From the NCBI RefSeq assembly GCF_024105655.1, contig NZ_JAAAMH010000001.1, positions 372,001 to 436,000 on the forward strand: a stretch of 64,000 bases of DNA. The letters run 5' to 3'. The notes beneath the pieces were generated by a model. That model saw nothing but the letters and a program-made list of their open reading frames with translations. It did no database searches and was not told the DNA's origin. Shown here piece by piece: positions 8,790 to 19,441 of this stretch (the first letter of the stretch is position 1; every line of letters starts with the position of its first letter). A program made the position numbers and the translations under genes. The DNA is from Aliihoeflea sp. 40Bstr573. GTDB taxonomy: Bacteria; Pseudomonadota; Alphaproteobacteria; Rhizobiales; Rhizobiaceae.

Positions 8790-10151
8790 TCAAACGCCGA
8801 GAGATTTCAATTTTCGATGAAGCGCAGAGCGCTCCATGCCGATGAATTCCGCCGTGCGAGAGATGTTGCCGCCAAAGCGGTTGATCTGCGCGAGAAGGTA
8901 TTCCTTTTCGAACAGTTCACGCGCCTCGCGCAAGGGCAGCGCCATGATGTGCTGGTCCGACTGCGTGGGCGTGCGCGGCATCACGTCGCCGATCTCGGAC
9001 GGCAAGAGGTCTGCCGTGATCGGCTTGTCCTCCTCGCCGTCGCGCGACAGGATCATCAACCGCTCGATATTGTTCTTCAACTGCCGCAGATTTCCGGGCC
9101 AGTTGTGGGCCTGGAGAACGGCCATCGCATCGTTGCCGACGCGTCGCATGCGGATGCCGGCTTGCTGCGCCGTCTGGCGCATGAAATGGTCGATGAGGAA
9201 GGGAATGTCGTCGCGGCGCTCGGCGAGCGGCGGCACCATGACCGGCACGACCGCGAGCCGGTGATAAAGGTCCTGCCGAAAGCGCCCTTGCGCGATCAGA
9301 TCTTCCAGATTGTAGGCTGTGGAGGAGATGATGCGCACGTCGACCTTGACGCGCTTGGTGCCGCCCACGCGCTCGAACTGCTGGTCGACGAGGACACGCA
9401 GGATCTTGGCCTGCGTTTCGCGCGGCATGTCGGCGACTTCATCGAGATAGAGAATGCCGCCATGGGCCTGTTCCAGCGCGCCCACTTTGCGCTCGGCGCC
9501 GTTGGCTTCCGTGCCGAAGAGCTCGATCTCCATGCGCTCCGGCGTGATGGCGGCGGAATTGACCGCGACGAACGGGCCGTTCTTGCGCGCCGAGGCGCTG
9601 TGGATGGCGCGTGCGACGAGTTCCTTGCCGGACCCCGACGGTCCGACGATCATGATGCGGCTGTTCGTCGGCGCAACGCGTTCGATGGTCTGGCGAAGCT
9701 GCGCCATAGCGGCCGACGTTCCGATCAGATCGAAACTGTCGCCCGAACGCTTCTTCAGATCAGAGACTTCGCGGCGCAGCTTTGAGGTCTCCAGCGCGCG
9801 TTCAGCAATCAGAACCAGGCGGTCGGCCTTGAATGGCTTTTCGATGAAGTCGTAAGCACCCTTGCGAATAGCCGACACGGCCGTCTCGATCGTGCCGTGG
9901 CCCGAAATCATCACAACGGCCAGGTCGGGGTGCATGGTCTTTATCGCATCGAGCAGTTCGAGCCCGTCCATCTTCGACCCTTGCAGCCAGATGTCGAGGA
10001 AGACCAGGCGCGGCACGCGGTCGGCAATCGAGGCAAGCGCGCTGTCGCTGTCGAAAGCGGTGCGCGTCTCGTGACCTTCGTCGGAGAGGATGCCGGACAC
10101 GAGCTCACGGATATCCTCCTCGTCATCGACAATCAGAATATCAGACGCCAT
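8790..10151 (-). CDS. ntrX: Nitrogen regulation response regulator NtrX
   Basis: NtrX is the partner of the membrane kinase NtrY. The 453-residue protein has a receiver domain with phospho-acceptor D53, an AAA+ domain with Walker A GPSGSGKE (170-177) and Walker B ILYLDE (233-238), and a Fis-type helix-turn-helix at the C terminus. The GAFTGA loop that contacts sigma-54 is absent: residues 214-223 read TEANGAERKV where NtrC has [10 protein letters not shown]. It is therefore unlikely to activate sigma-54 promoters and may act with sigma-70 or as a repressor. The start overlaps the end of ntrY by 11 bases. Confidence 0.96.
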   Translation of the reverse strand: MASDILIVDDEEDIRELVSGILSDEGHETRTAFDSDSALASIADRVPRLVFLDIWLQGSKMDGLELLDAIKTMHPDLAVVMISGHGTIETAVSAIRKGAYDFIEKPFKADRLVLIAERALETSKLRREVSDLKKRSGDSFDLIGTSAAMAQLRQTIERVAPTNSRIMIVGPSGSGKELVARAIHSASARKNGPFVAVNSAAITPERMEIELFGTEANGAERKVGALEQAHGGILYLDEVADMPRETQAKILRVLVDQQFERVGGTKRVKVDVRIISSTAYNLEDLIAQGRFRQDLYHRLAVVPVMVPPLAERRDDIPFLIDHFMRQTAQQAGIRMRRVGNDAMAVLQAHNWPGNLRQLKNNIERLMILSRDGEEDKPITADLLPSEIGDVMPRTPTQSDQHIMALPLREARELFEKEYLLAQINRFGGNISRTAEFIGMERSALHRKLKSLGV

Positions 10152-12408
10152 CTATTACCTCTTCAGTCTCGGGCGCGGTCGATGCCGCCGCCTCTTGTTT
10201 CTCCCCAAGGGGGAATACCATCCGCACCAGGGCGCCTACGCCGCCGTGGAAGCTGGCGGGCGCGTCGAGAAGCTGCAACGTGCCGCCATGGTCCTCGACG
10301 ATCTTCTTGACGATCGCAAGGCCAAGGCCGGTGCCCTTCTCCCGCGTCGTCATGTAGGGCTCGAGCAATCTTTGGCGATTCTCCTCCGGCAGACCCTTGC
10401 CGTTGTCGATCACCTCGACGACGGCATTTAAGCCCGCACGGCGCGCGCGCACGAGTATAGCACCGGGTCTGTCCTTTACCTGCTCAATCGCCTCGGACGC
10501 GTTCTTGATGATGTTGCCGAACGCCTGCGCCAGGAGACGACTGTCGAAGCGGCCCATCAAGGGTGCCGGGCCGAAATCGCGCTTGAACTCGATATCCGCG
10601 CGGCTGACCTCGATGAGGAACGACGCCTCGCGAAGCGGCTCGCGCAAGTCGACGTTCTGCATGTCGGGCTTGGGCATGCGCGCGAAGGAGGAGAACTCGT
10701 CGACCATGCGACCGATGTCGCCGACCTGGCGGATGATCGTCTCCGTGCATTGGTCGAAGACCTCACGATCTTCGGTGATGACCTTGCCATAGCGGCGGCG
10801 GATACGCTCTGCGGAAAGCTGGATCGGCGTCAGAGGATTCTTGATCTCGTGTGCGATTCTCCGGGCTACGTCGGCCCATGCCGACGAGCGCTGGGCCTGG
10901 ACGAGGTCGGTAATGTCGTCGACGGTCACGACATAGGAGCGCGCGCCCGTGCGCGAGGAACTGCGTTCGGTCGTGATCTGCACGTTGAAGGTGCGTTCCG
11001 CCCCGTTGCGGAAGAAGGCGACCTGCTCGCGATAGACGGGCCTGTCCGCCTGACGGCCCTTCTCCAGCACGCCTCCGATCTGGGGCAAAATATCGATGAG
11101 ACGCTGGCCGATGAGCGATTTGGCCGAAACGGAGAGCATCTTCTCCACCGACCGGTTGACGATCGCGATCTCACCTCGCGGCCCGACGCCGATGACGCCG
11201 GCCGAAACGCCTGCAAGCACCGCTTCGGAGAAGCGGCGTCGCTCGTCCATCACATCCTTGGCGCGCACGAGCTGGTTGCGCTGCGTCTTCAGCTGCCGGA
11301 TCATCTCGTTGAAGGTCAGGCCGAGCGCCCCCACGTCGCCATCGGTCTGCTTGACCGGCACCGAGACGTCGAGATTGCCGCTCGCGACTTCGTCTGCCGC
11401 GCCGATGAGCTGGCGGATCGGCCGCACGATCCGATCGGCGACCGCGATGCCTGTCCAGATCGCTGCCAGCACCACGATCAACGTCACGCCCAGATAGAGG
11501 ATGGCGAAAGCGAGCTGCGTCGTCGTCCGGTTCTGTTCGAGGCCGCGATACTCGTCCGTGTTGGCGCGTACGATCTGCCGCGCCCGGATGACCTCGGGAT
11601 CGAGTTCGCGCACGGTGAACAGATAGGCGTCGTCGATCTGCTGCAGGCGGATGATCGCGCCGACGACATTGCGGAAGCGCGGTTCGATCAGGACAGGTTG
11701 GCCGTCTGCGGCCGCGCGCAGCGCTTCGGGCGGTGCATCGGGCATCGGAATGCCGGATGGCGTTTCGGCTTCGATGATGAGCGATCCGTCGGAACGAATC
11801 AATGCCGCGTGAGCGAGTGCGCGGCCGCGCACGTGGTTGCTCATCAACTGGCGAAAACCCGTGCGGTCGAGACTGTAGAGCGAACGTGCCTGGTCGAGGT
11901 CGAATGCCATCGACAGCGTCGTTCCCTGCAGGCTGCGCGAGTTTTCCTGAACATAGGCTTCGGCGATCGACAGCGACGACGAGACGATGGCACGCGTGCG
12001 CAGTTCGAACCAGCGGTCGAGCCCCAGATCCAACGTCACCGAAGCGACGATGGCGACAAGAATCGCGGGGATCGCCGCGACGAGCGAGAACATCGCCACG
12101 ATGCGCACATGAAGGCGCGAGGCCGCCTTTCCCCGGCGGCGAGCCTGATAGATGCGGAATATCTCGAAGACGATCAGGCCGACGAGCAGCAGGATGAAGC
12201 CGCCATTGACGCCGATCAGGATCAAGGTGTTGGACGCGTTCGGCGCCACCGGGGTCAGACCGAGCAGGATCGCGAAGGAAACGCCCGCTGAGACCAACGC
12301 ACAGACGATGGCAACGATGCCCGGCAGGAAACCGAGCCGGCGCCCATCGACGGCGCGGCTCTCGGTTCCCAGCAATGCGCCCTCGGGTGCGGTGGACTGT
12401 ATCGTCAT
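10141..12408 (-). CDS. ntrY: Membrane sensor histidine kinase NtrY
   Basis: The ATG at 12408 gives 755 residues. Three transmembrane helices (about 27-50, 60-84 and 103-127), a periplasmic or extracytosolic region, a fourth helix (about 298-322), a HAMP segment, a PAS domain and the kinase core follow in order. The phospho-acceptor is H520 in [12 protein letters not shown]; the ATP-binding part has DNGKGLPEENR and GTGLGLAIVKK. NtrY phosphorylates NtrX and is linked to nitrogen and redox or envelope signals. A longer start at 12459 is possible but has no ribosome binding site. It lies about 80 bases after ntrC. Confidence 0.95.
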   Translation of the reverse strand: MTIQSTAPEGALLGTESRAVDGRRLGFLPGIVAIVCALVSAGVSFAILLGLTPVAPNASNTLILIGVNGGFILLLVGLIVFEIFRIYQARRRGKAASRLHVRIVAMFSLVAAIPAILVAIVASVTLDLGLDRWFELRTRAIVSSSLSIAEAYVQENSRSLQGTTLSMAFDLDQARSLYSLDRTGFRQLMSNHVRGRALAHAALIRSDGSLIIEAETPSGIPMPDAPPEALRAAADGQPVLIEPRFRNVVGAIIRLQQIDDAYLFTVRELDPEVIRARQIVRANTDEYRGLEQNRTTTQLAFAILYLGVTLIVVLAAIWTGIAVADRIVRPIRQLIGAADEVASGNLDVSVPVKQTDGDVGALGLTFNEMIRQLKTQRNQLVRAKDVMDERRRFSEAVLAGVSAGVIGVGPRGEIAIVNRSVEKMLSVSAKSLIGQRLIDILPQIGGVLEKGRQADRPVYREQVAFFRNGAERTFNVQITTERSSSRTGARSYVVTVDDITDLVQAQRSSAWADVARRIAHEIKNPLTPIQLSAERIRRRYGKVITEDREVFDQCTETIIRQVGDIGRMVDEFSSFARMPKPDMQNVDLREPLREASFLIEVSRADIEFKRDFGPAPLMGRFDSRLLAQAFGNIIKNASEAIEQVKDRPGAILVRARRAGLNAVVEVIDNGKGLPEENRQRLLEPYMTTREKGTGLGLAIVKKIVEDHGGTLQLLDAPASFHGGVGALVRMVFPLGEKQEAAASTAPETEEVIDGV

Positions 12409-12488
12409 TCTGCTCAATGTACCCGCAAGCGACGACTCTATGCATCGCATTGTGGCCATTGTGCAACATTTTTGGCGATGACAGAAGG

Positions 12489-13955
12489 CTAGCCGCCGGT
12501 TTGTCCCTTGGCGCCGCGATAGACGTTGACGCCGAGTTCGCGAATCTTCTTGCGCAGCGTGTTGCGGTTGAGCCCGAGCAGTTCGGCAGCCTTGATCTGG
12601 TTGCCCCGCGTCGCCGTTATGGAAGCCAGAACGAGCGGATACTCCACCTCGGTCAGGATGCGGTGATAGAGGCCGGGTGGCGGCAGTTCGGTGCCGAAGC
12701 CCGCGAAGTAGCGCTGCAGATGCAGCTCGACGGCTTGCGAAATGGTCAGTTGCTCGCCGTTCGGGCCGACCGCGGCCCCGTCACTGGCCTGCGCGGTCTG
12801 AAGCTCGCTCTCGATGATCTCGGCGGCGATGTCGTCCTGGGGATAGAGCGCGGAAAGGCGGCGGACGAGGTTTTCAAGTTCGCGCACGTTGCCCGGCCAG
12901 GGATAACGCTTCATGAGGTCGATGCCGGCTGGCGCGATGCGCTTTGTCGGCAGGCCTTCACTTTCCGCCTGCTTGAAGAAGTGACGGACGAGGTCCGGCA
13001 CGTCTTCCGAGCGCTCGCGCAGCGGCGGCAGGCGCAGCGGCACCACATTCAGCCGGTAGAACAGATCCTCGCGGAAGAGCCCCTGATTGATGAGAGTGCG
13101 CAGGTCCTTGTTGGTCGCAGCGACAATGCGCACGTCGGTGCGGATCGGGGTGCGACCACCGACGGTGGTATACTCGCCCTGCTGGAGCACGCGCAGGAGG
13201 CGCGTCTGCGCTTCCATCGGCATGTCGCCGATCTCGTCGAGGAAGAGCGTGCCGCCCTCGGCCTGCTCAAAGCGGCCTGAAGAACGGTTCTGCGCGCCGG
13301 TGAAAGCGCCCTTTTCATGCCCGAACAGCTCCGATTCAATCAGATCACGCGGGATCGCGGCCATGTTGATGGCGACGAAGGGGCCTTTGCGGCGGCGCCC
13401 ATATTCATGCAGTGCACGGGCAACCAGTTCCTTGCCGGTGCCCGATTCGCCCGAGATCATGACGGTCAGGTCCGTCTGCATCATGCGGGCAAGCATGCGG
13501 TAGATGTCCTGCATCGCGGCCGAACGGCCGACGAGCGGCATCGATTCGGGCTGATCCTCACTGTGGGCATCACTTTTCGGACGCTTCGGCTCGGCCAGCG
13601 CGCGATTGACGACCTGCAGGAGTTCGGTCAGGTCGAAGGGCTTCGGCAGATATTCGTAGGCGCCGGTCTCCGATGCGCGGATCGCGGTCATGAACGTGTT
13701 CTGAGCGCTCATGACGACGACCGGCAGGTCCGGCCGCGCCTTCTTGATACGCGGCAGCATGTCGAACGCATTCTCGTCCGGCATCACGACGTCGGTGATG
13801 ACGAGGTCGCCCTCGCCCGCTGCGATCCATCGCCACAGGGTGGAGGCGTTGGAGGTAACGCGGACCTCATGTCCCACGCGCGACAAAGCCTGGTTGAGAA
13901 CGGTACGGATCGCCGCATCGTCATCGGCGACAAGGATGTTGCCGCGCACTGTCAT
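12489..13955 (-). CDS. ntrC: Sigma-54 activator NtrC
   Basis: NtrC activates sigma-54 genes for nitrogen scavenging such as glnA, glnK and amtB when phosphorylated by NtrB. The 488-residue protein has a receiver with D55 (TDVVMPDEN), an AAA+ domain with GESGTGKE (169-176), an intact GAFTGA (216-221) and LFLDE (237-241), and a C-terminal Fis-type helix-turn-helix ([11 protein letters not shown]). The frame is open upstream, but the ATG at 13955 has AGGAG before it and overlaps the ntrB stop as ATGA, so the two are translationally coupled. Confidence 0.97.
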   Translation of the reverse strand: MTVRGNILVADDDAAIRTVLNQALSRVGHEVRVTSNASTLWRWIAAGEGDLVITDVVMPDENAFDMLPRIKKARPDLPVVVMSAQNTFMTAIRASETGAYEYLPKPFDLTELLQVVNRALAEPKRPKSDAHSEDQPESMPLVGRSAAMQDIYRMLARMMQTDLTVMISGESGTGKELVARALHEYGRRRKGPFVAINMAAIPRDLIESELFGHEKGAFTGAQNRSSGRFEQAEGGTLFLDEIGDMPMEAQTRLLRVLQQGEYTTVGGRTPIRTDVRIVAATNKDLRTLINQGLFREDLFYRLNVVPLRLPPLRERSEDVPDLVRHFFKQAESEGLPTKRIAPAGIDLMKRYPWPGNVRELENLVRRLSALYPQDDIAAEIIESELQTAQASDGAAVGPNGEQLTISQAVELHLQRYFAGFGTELPPPGLYHRILTEVEYPLVLASITATRGNQIKAAELLGLNRNTLRKKIRELGVNVYRGAKGQTGG

Positions 13956-15076
13956 GTTGTGTGCTCCTGATGGTCGTAACTCTCGCCGGCTCTCGGCTCC
14001 TTCCAGGTCGGCATGAGAATGCGGAACGTCGTGCCGCGGCCTGACGAGTCGCACTCGATGACGCCGCCATGCTCGCCGACGATCTTCGCAACCAGCGCGA
14101 GGCCGAGGCCGGACCCGTTCTGCTTGGTGGAGATGAAGGGGTCGAACAGGATCGGACGGATGTCTTCCGACACGCCGGGACCGTTGTCGTGGACGCAGAA
14201 CTCGAGCGGCAGGGAAATCCGGTCCTGCGTGCCCGGCACGGCGATGCGCATGCCTGGCCGGAATGCAGTCGAAAGCGTGATCTCGCCTGATGGTTCGTTC
14301 CCAACGGCTTCGGCGGCGTTCTTCACCAGGTTTAGAAAGACCTGGATCAACTGGTCGCGATTGGCGAAGACCGGCGGCAGCGAAGGGTCGTAGTCTTCGA
14401 CGATCTTGATGCGGCTCGCAAAACCATTGCGCGCGATCGCCTTCACATGGTCGAGGACGACGTGGATGTTGACCGGATGGCGGTCGATCGGCCGTTCGTC
14501 GGAGAAGATCTCCATGCGATCGACCAGCGAGACGATGCGGTCGGTCTCGTCCTGGATCAGACGCGTCAGCGCGCGGTCCTCGTCTCCCACCGCAGTTTCC
14601 AGGAGTTGCGCCGCACCGCGAATACCCGAAAGCGGGTTCTTGATCTCATGCGCCAGCATGGCGGCAAGGCCGGTCACCGAACGCGCCGCGCCACGATGCG
14701 TCATCTGGCGATCGATCTTGTCCGCCATCGACCGTTCCTGGAACATGACGACGACCGCGCCGGGGATTTCCGCGATCGGCGAGGCGTGAAGGTCGACCAG
14801 ACGGTCCGTCCCGAGCCGCGGCGATGAAATGTCGACGCGATATTCGTTGAAGGGCGCACGGCGCTCGCGCACCTGATTGATCAAGGTGATGAGCGGACTG
14901 CCGAACGGCACGAACCGCTCGATCGGATCACGCGAAAGCATCGATGCGCTCGAACGAAAGAAATCCTCCGCATCGGCATTGGCAAAAACGATGCGGCCGT
15001 CCGAATCCACCATGATGACCGGATGGCGGATAGCGTTCAGGATGAGCGCTGCGGAGTTGATCGCGGTCTGGTTCAT
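13952..15076 (-). CDS. ntrB: Nitrogen regulation sensor kinase NtrB
   Basis: This soluble 374-residue kinase and phosphatase responds to PII proteins and controls NtrC. A PAS domain fills about residues 10-115; the phospho-acceptor is H143 in [11 protein letters not shown]; the catalytic domain has [12 protein letters not shown] and [12 protein letters not shown]. No transmembrane segment is seen. It overlaps both neighbours by ATGA, with the dusB stop upstream and the ntrC start downstream, making a tight dusB-ntrB-ntrC operon. Confidence 0.96.
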   Translation of the reverse strand: MNQTAINSAALILNAIRHPVIMVDSDGRIVFANADAEDFFRSSASMLSRDPIERFVPFGSPLITLINQVRERRAPFNEYRVDISSPRLGTDRLVDLHASPIAEIPGAVVVMFQERSMADKIDRQMTHRGAARSVTGLAAMLAHEIKNPLSGIRGAAQLLETAVGDEDRALTRLIQDETDRIVSLVDRMEIFSDERPIDRHPVNIHVVLDHVKAIARNGFASRIKIVEDYDPSLPPVFANRDQLIQVFLNLVKNAAEAVGNEPSGEITLSTAFRPGMRIAVPGTQDRISLPLEFCVHDNGPGVSEDIRPILFDPFISTKQNGSGLGLALVAKIVGEHGGVIECDSSGRGTTFRILMPTWKEPRAGESYDHQEHTT

Positions 15077-16086
15077 GCGGCCACCGCCAGCATGGGGGCG
15101 GCGAACGCGTGGCGCAGGCTCGATATGACGTCACGTGGGTCGAGCCCGGTCATGATGGATGTTCGCAGCGACGGATCGGCATGCGGCGCATGGCGGTCGA
15201 GATACCAGCCGAGATGCTTGCGCGCATGACGCAGTCCCTGCCCGGTGCCGTAGAGCGCCAGCATGTCCTCGTAATGTGCCACGACGTAGTCGGCCAGGCC
15301 GGCTTCGCCCGGGATGTCGCGTGGAGCCTGCCCGCCGGCGGCCTCGACGATCCGCGCGCCAGCCCATGGCGCGCCATAATGGCCGCGCCCGACCATGACG
15401 GCGTCGGCGCCGGACAGCGCAAGCGCGCGGCGCGCCGTCCCGGCATCGACGATGTCGCCATTGACGACGAGCGGGACAGATATCGCTTCCTTGACGGCGC
15501 GGATCGCCTTCCAGTCCGCCTCGCCCTTATAAAATTGCTCGCGCGTGCGGCCATGGACGGTGATCATCCGCACACCGGCCGCCACCGCGCGCGCGGCTAT
15601 GGCGGGCGCGTTGAGGCTCTCCGCATCCCAGCCGAGCCGCATCTTGACCGTGACCGGCACGTCGACCGCACCGACGACCGCCTCGATCAGCGACAGCGCG
15701 TGATCGGGTTCGCGCATCAGAGCCGAGCCGCAATAGCCACCGGTGACCTTCTTGGCCGGGCAGCCCATGTTGATGTCGATGATGTCGGCGCCCTCGCCCG
15801 CCGCGATACGCGCGCCCTCGGCCATCCAGTGCGCGTCGCGACCGGCGAGTTGGACGACATGGGTCTGGACATCAGGTCGACGGATGCGCCGCTCGGATTC
15901 CGCACGGCCGCGGGCAAGCTCCCCGCTCGCCACCATCTCGGAAACGACCATGCCGGCCCCGTGAACGAGAGCGCGACGGCGCATTGGCTCGTCCGTGACA
16001 CCGGAAAGCGGTGCCAGGAAAACCCGATTGGGGATAGCGACATTGCCGATATCCAGAGGTGTCGCCAGAAGGCTCAGTTCAGTCAT
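15073..16086 (-). CDS. dusB: tRNA-dihydrouridine synthase DusB (NifR3)
   Basis: DusB reduces uridine in the tRNA D-loop with FMN and NADPH. The 337-residue TIM barrel has LAPLSGVTD at about 25-32, [11 protein letters not shown] at about 104-114 and the catalytic C119 in GGYCGSAL. In rhizobia this gene (nifR3 or ORF1) heads the ntrBC operon, as here. The ATG at 16086 was preferred to a GTG at 16107 because MTELS is the usual kind of start, although neither has a good ribosome binding site. Confidence 0.95.
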   Translation of the reverse strand: MTELSLLATPLDIGNVAIPNRVFLAPLSGVTDEPMRRRALVHGAGMVVSEMVASGELARGRAESERRIRRPDVQTHVVQLAGRDAHWMAEGARIAAGEGADIIDINMGCPAKKVTGGYCGSALMREPDHALSLIEAVVGAVDVPVTVKMRLGWDAESLNAPAIAARAVAAGVRMITVHGRTREQFYKGEADWKAIRAVKEAISVPLVVNGDIVDAGTARRALALSGADAVMVGRGHYGAPWAGARIVEAAGGQAPRDIPGEAGLADYVVAHYEDMLALYGTGQGLRHARKHLGWYLDRHAPHADPSLRTSIMTGLDPRDVISSLRHAFAAPMLAVAA

Positions 16087-16122
16087 GCACAAAAACCCGG
16101 CACCCACATTTTCTTGCTCAAC

Positions 16123-16150
16123 TGATAGCCATGTTCGATCAACGCCGCAA
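16123..16150 (-). promoter_or_regulatory. Possible promoter of dusB-ntrBC
   Basis: On the minus strand TTGCGG (16150-16145) and CTATCA (16128-16123) are 16 bases apart, about 37 bases upstream of the dusB ATG, in the divergent gap shared with ispDF. No sigma-54 GG-N10-GC signature was seen here. Confidence 0.35.
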
Positions 16151-16220
16151 CTGCCGCATGCACGCAGTCTGGAATTTCTGCCATGCGCTGATATGTGTGC
16201 TCACCAATTCGGAGACCAGA

Positions 16221-17423
16221 ATGAAAACGCCGAAAGTCGCAGCCATCATCGTCGCCGCTGGCCGGGGCGAACGCGCCGGCGATCCGCATGAGGGGCCGAA
16301 GCAATATCGCCGGATCGGCGACAAGGCCATCCTCTCCCATACGCTTCAGACGTTTCTGGCACACCCTGAAGTCGGGAATGTGGTCGTCGCGATCCATCGG
16401 GACGATGAAAGCCTCTTCCGCGAGGCGGTCGGCGAACTTGCGGACTGCGTGAGGACGGTCACTGGTGGCGCGACACGGCAAGCTTCGACCTGGAACGCGA
16501 TGCAGTCACTTGCCGGCGATCCGCCTGATGCAGTCCTCATCCACGATGGCGTTCGGCCCTTCGCCGATGCGGCGCTCATTTCACGCGTGATCGCGGGAAT
16601 AGATGCCCAAACGGGCACCCTTCCCGCGGTTTCCGTCTCCGACACGCTGAAGGAAGCTGCAACGAACGGTCTTGTCGCGAGGACCATTCAGCGTGCAGGC
16701 CTCTTCGCAGCGCAAACGCCGCAGGGCTTTCCCTTCGCGGACTTCCATGCCGCCCATGCCCGCGCTGCATCAGAAGGTCGCGACGACTTCACCGACGACG
16801 CCGCCATCGCCGAATGGGCGGCCATTCCCGTGCGGCTCGTGGAGGGCTCGCCTGACAATGTCAAACTGACCTGGGCGTGCGATATCGCAAATGCCGACCT
16901 GAAGCTGAGGATCGAAGCAACCATGTTTCCCGATATTCGCACCGGCAACGGCTACGACGTCCACTCTTTCGAACCGGGGGAGGCGGTGGTCCTGTGCGGC
17001 GTCGCCATTCCGCACGACCGGAAGCTGTCGGGTCATTCGGACGCCGATGTCGGCCTCCACGCATTGACCGACGCGCTTCTGGCGACCTGCGGTGCCGGCG
17101 ATATCGGCACGCATTTCCCCCCATCCGATCCACAGTGGAAGGGCGCGGCCTCGCACATCTTTGTCGAAGAAGCGGTGCGGATCGTGCGCGCGCGAAAAGG
17201 CCGAATCGCCAATGCCGACATCACCCTGATTTGCGAAGCGCCTCGGATTGGTCCATTTAGGCAGGCAATGACGGATGCGCTCGTCGCCATGCTCGGGATC
17301 TCGCCCGACCGGGTCTCGATCAAGGCGACGACGAACGAGAAACTCGGTTTTGTCGGCCGGGGCGAAGGCATCGCCGCCATCGCCACCGCGACCGTCGCCT
17401 ATCCAGGAGTGCTGCCGGAATGA
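16221..17423 (+). CDS. ispDF: Bifunctional IspD/IspF isoprenoid enzyme
   Basis: One polypeptide of 400 residues carries two steps of the MEP pathway. IspD (about 1-230) makes CDP-methylerythritol, with the nucleotide-binding AAGRGER at 12-18. IspF (about 237-400) makes the cyclodiphosphate, with zinc ligands D246, H248 (GYDVHS) and H280. Fusion of the two is common in alphaproteobacteria. The frame is open further upstream, but the ATG at 16221 follows GGAGACC and begins the conserved [10 protein letters not shown] strand. The stop overlaps the start of the next gene as ATGA. Confidence 0.96.
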   Translation: MKTPKVAAIIVAAGRGERAGDPHEGPKQYRRIGDKAILSHTLQTFLAHPEVGNVVVAIHRDDESLFREAVGELADCVRTVTGGATRQASTWNAMQSLAGDPPDAVLIHDGVRPFADAALISRVIAGIDAQTGTLPAVSVSDTLKEAATNGLVARTIQRAGLFAAQTPQGFPFADFHAAHARAASEGRDDFTDDAAIAEWAAIPVRLVEGSPDNVKLTWACDIANADLKLRIEATMFPDIRTGNGYDVHSFEPGEAVVLCGVAIPHDRKLSGHSDADVGLHALTDALLATCGAGDIGTHFPPSDPQWKGAASHIFVEEAVRIVRARKGRIANADITLICEAPRIGPFRQAMTDALVAMLGISPDRVSIKATTNEKLGFVGRGEGIAAIATATVAYPGVLPE

Positions 17424-17908
17424 TGAGTGTGCTGCCCGAACTCGCCCAGGACTTTCTCGATGCCTGCAAACGCCAGGGCGTTCTCGCGGCTACGGCCGAA
17501 TCCTGCACCGGCGGGCAGATCATCGCCTTGCTGACCGACATTCCCGGAGCCTCTTCGATGATCGATTGCGGCTTCGTGACCTATTCAAACGAGTCCAAGC
17601 AAAAGATGCTCGGCGTGAAAGCCGAGACTCTCGAGGCGAATGGCGCGGTTTCTGCCGAGACGGCGCGCGAAATGGGCGAGGGCGCGTTGAAGAAATCGCG
17701 CGCGGAGATCGCGCTCGCGGTAACGGGCGTCGCCGGCCCTGATGGCGGCAGCGAGGAGAAGCCGGTCGGGCTGGTCTGGTTTGCCATTGCCCGCAAGGGA
17801 CACCCGACCCGGGTGGAAAAGCGCCAGTTCGAAGATGGCGGGCGCGACCATATCCGGTCGGAGACCGTCCGGACCGCGCTGGTGATGGGGATTTCGGCGC
17901 TAAGCTGA
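17420..17908 (+). CDS. pncC: Nicotinamide-nucleotide amidase, CinA C-terminal type (PncC)
   Basis: This 162-residue stand-alone CinA C-terminal domain deamidates NMN to nicotinate mononucleotide in pyridine nucleotide recycling. Family marks are [10 protein letters not shown] near residue 25, the YSNESK segment and the [11 protein letters not shown] loop; it lacks the N-terminal MoaB-like domain of full CinA. The start overlaps ispDF (ATGATG, two possible codons three bases apart). Its last 9 bases overlap the end of the convergent gene. Confidence 0.9.
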   Translation: MMSVLPELAQDFLDACKRQGVLAATAESCTGGQIIALLTDIPGASSMIDCGFVTYSNESKQKMLGVKAETLEANGAVSAETAREMGEGALKKSRAEIALAVTGVAGPDGGSEEKPVGLVWFAIARKGHPTRVEKRQFEDGGRDHIRSETVRTALVMGISALS

Positions 17909-18358
17909 AGGAACCGAATAGATCTCGTCGGCGCGCTTTTCGAAGGCTTCGGCGAACATGCGGAAGGCGCGGTCAAACATCGCGCCCATCATCGCGCCGA
18001 GAATTCGGCTCTTGAACTCGTAGTCGATGAAGAAGTGGACGGCGGCGCCGCCGTCCTCCGTCGCCTCGAAGCGCCAGCGATTGTCGAGATAGCGGAATGG
18101 GCCGTCGACATAGGAGACGTCGATGATGCTCTCGGCTGGCTTCAGCACCACGTTGCTGGTGAAGGTCTCGCGAATCGCCTTGTAGCCAACCGTCATGTCG
18201 GCAACCAGCATGGTGACGCCGTGGCGCTCTTTGCGCGAGCGCACCGACAGCGCCTCGCACATCGGCAGGAACTCAGGATACTTTTCGACATCGGCGACAA
18301 GCGCGAACATCTGTTCGGGGCTATGGTGAACCCGTCTGGTGGTCTCGTATTTCGGCAT
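17900..18358 (-). CDS. Coenzyme Q-binding START-domain protein (COQ10/RatA family)
   Basis: The 152-residue protein is a polyketide-cyclase/START fold, closest in pattern to COQ10 and bacterial RatA-like proteins: VHHSPEQMFALVADVEKYPEFLPMC at the N terminus and a C-terminal amphipathic helix after FKSRILGAMMG. COQ10 proteins carry ubiquinone to the respiratory chain; the RatA name comes from a disputed toxin role and no partner gene is present. It lies two bases after lipA on the same strand, so both are probably cotranscribed. Confidence 0.85.
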   Translation of the reverse strand: MPKYETTRRVHHSPEQMFALVADVEKYPEFLPMCEALSVRSRKERHGVTMLVADMTVGYKAIRETFTSNVVLKPAESIIDVSYVDGPFRYLDNRWRFEATEDGGAAVHFFIDYEFKSRILGAMMGAMFDRAFRMFAEAFEKRADEIYSVPSA

Positions 18359-18360
18359 GG

Positions 18361-19323
18361 TCAGGCGGCAGCGAGCTTTGCGGCGCGGGCCGCCTTCAGG
18401 CGGGCGAAATCGTCGCCGGCGTGATGCGAAGACCGCGTCAACGGGCTCGATGCGACCATCAGGAAGCCCTTTGAATAGGCGACGGTCTCGAAGGACTTGA
18501 ACTCCTCAGGCGTCACGAACTTCTTGACCGCGTGGTGCTTCTTCGACGGCGCGAGGTACTGGCCGATGGTGATGAAGTCGACGTCGGCGGAGCGCAGATC
18601 GTCCATCAACTGAAGGACTTCGTTCCGCTCCTCGCCGAGACCGACCATGATCCCGGATTTGGTGAAGATGGTGGGGTCGATTTCCTTGACCTGCTGCAGC
18701 AGGCGAATCGAGTGGAAGTAGCGCGCGCCGGGGCGAACCGTCAGATAGTTGGACGGAACGGTCTCCAGATTGTGGTTGAAAACATCCGGCCGCGCCGCGA
18801 CGACGATTTCCAGCGCGCCCTTCTTGCGCAGGAAGTCGGGCGTCAGGATTTCGATCGTGGTGCCGGGAGCCGCCGCGCGGATAGCATGAATCACTTCCGC
18901 GAAATGCCGCGCGCCGCCGTCGGCGAGGTCGTCGCGGTCGACCGAGGTGATGACGACATGGTTGAGCCCCATCTGCGCCACGGCGCGGCCGACGCTTGCG
19001 GGCTCCTCGGGGTCGAGCGGCATCGGAATGCCGGTCGCGACGTTGCAGAAGGCGCAGGCGCGGGTGCAGATTTCGCCCATGATCATGAATGTGGCGTGCT
19101 TCTTGTCCCAGCACTCGCCGATATTCGGGCAACCCGCCTCTTCGCAGACCGTCACGAGCCTGTTCGACTTCACGATCTCGCGCGTCTCGAGATAGCCCTT
19201 CGACACCGGTGCCTTGACCCTGATCCATTCGGGCTTGCGCAGCACTTCCTGGTCGGGCCGGTGGGCCTTTTCCGGGTGGCGCGGGCGCGGACGGTTGAGC
19301 GTCGTGTCGAGTACGGTGACCAT
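18361..19323 (-). CDS. lipA: Lipoyl synthase LipA
   Basis: LipA inserts two sulfur atoms into octanoyl groups on E2 and related lipoyl domains. The 320-residue radical-SAM enzyme has the auxiliary cluster cysteines C60, C65 and C71 and the SAM cluster motif C86-x3-C90-x2-C93, plus the RSSHHAGD C-terminal signature. The ATG at 19323 (MVTVLD) has CGGAG upstream; a longer frame exists but lacks that. It sits next to the pdh operon, whose lipoyl domains are its substrates. Confidence 0.97.
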   Translation of the reverse strand: MVTVLDTTLNRPRPRHPEKAHRPDQEVLRKPEWIRVKAPVSKGYLETREIVKSNRLVTVCEEAGCPNIGECWDKKHATFMIMGEICTRACAFCNVATGIPMPLDPEEPASVGRAVAQMGLNHVVITSVDRDDLADGGARHFAEVIHAIRAAAPGTTIEILTPDFLRKKGALEIVVAARPDVFNHNLETVPSNYLTVRPGARYFHSIRLLQQVKEIDPTIFTKSGIMVGLGEERNEVLQLMDDLRSADVDFITIGQYLAPSKKHHAVKKFVTPEEFKSFETVAYSKGFLMVASSPLTRSSHHAGDDFARLKAARAAKLAAA

Positions 19324-19383
19324 GAATGCTCCGGTGCTGTGTTCGCCGGTTGTCGTCACCTTGATCTATAGGGATTTTGCCAC

Positions 19384-19418
19384 AAAAATGTAAGGCCGCC
19401 ATGAAGCATGGCGGCCTT
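19384..19418 (-). terminator. Terminator of the GlsB/YmgE gene
   Basis: A perfect 12-base stem, AAGGCCGCCATG (19392-19403) with CATGGCGGCCTT (19407-19418), is followed on the minus strand by ACA and TTTTT (19388-19384). It lies between the small membrane protein gene and lipA. Confidence 0.75.
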
Positions 19419-19441
19419 GCAGAAAATGGATGGGGTGACGT

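Noticed and set aside
6339-9785. An antisense open frame of 1148 codons opposite the transaminase, trkA and ntrX
   Set aside because: It is the mirror frame of well-identified genes in high-GC DNA; it is rich in Arg, His and Asp, has no recognisable domain and no ribosome binding site.
17900-18358. A RatA toxin of a toxin-antitoxin pair
   Set aside because: The family name is historical; the COQ10-like START fold fits better and there is no antitoxin partner.
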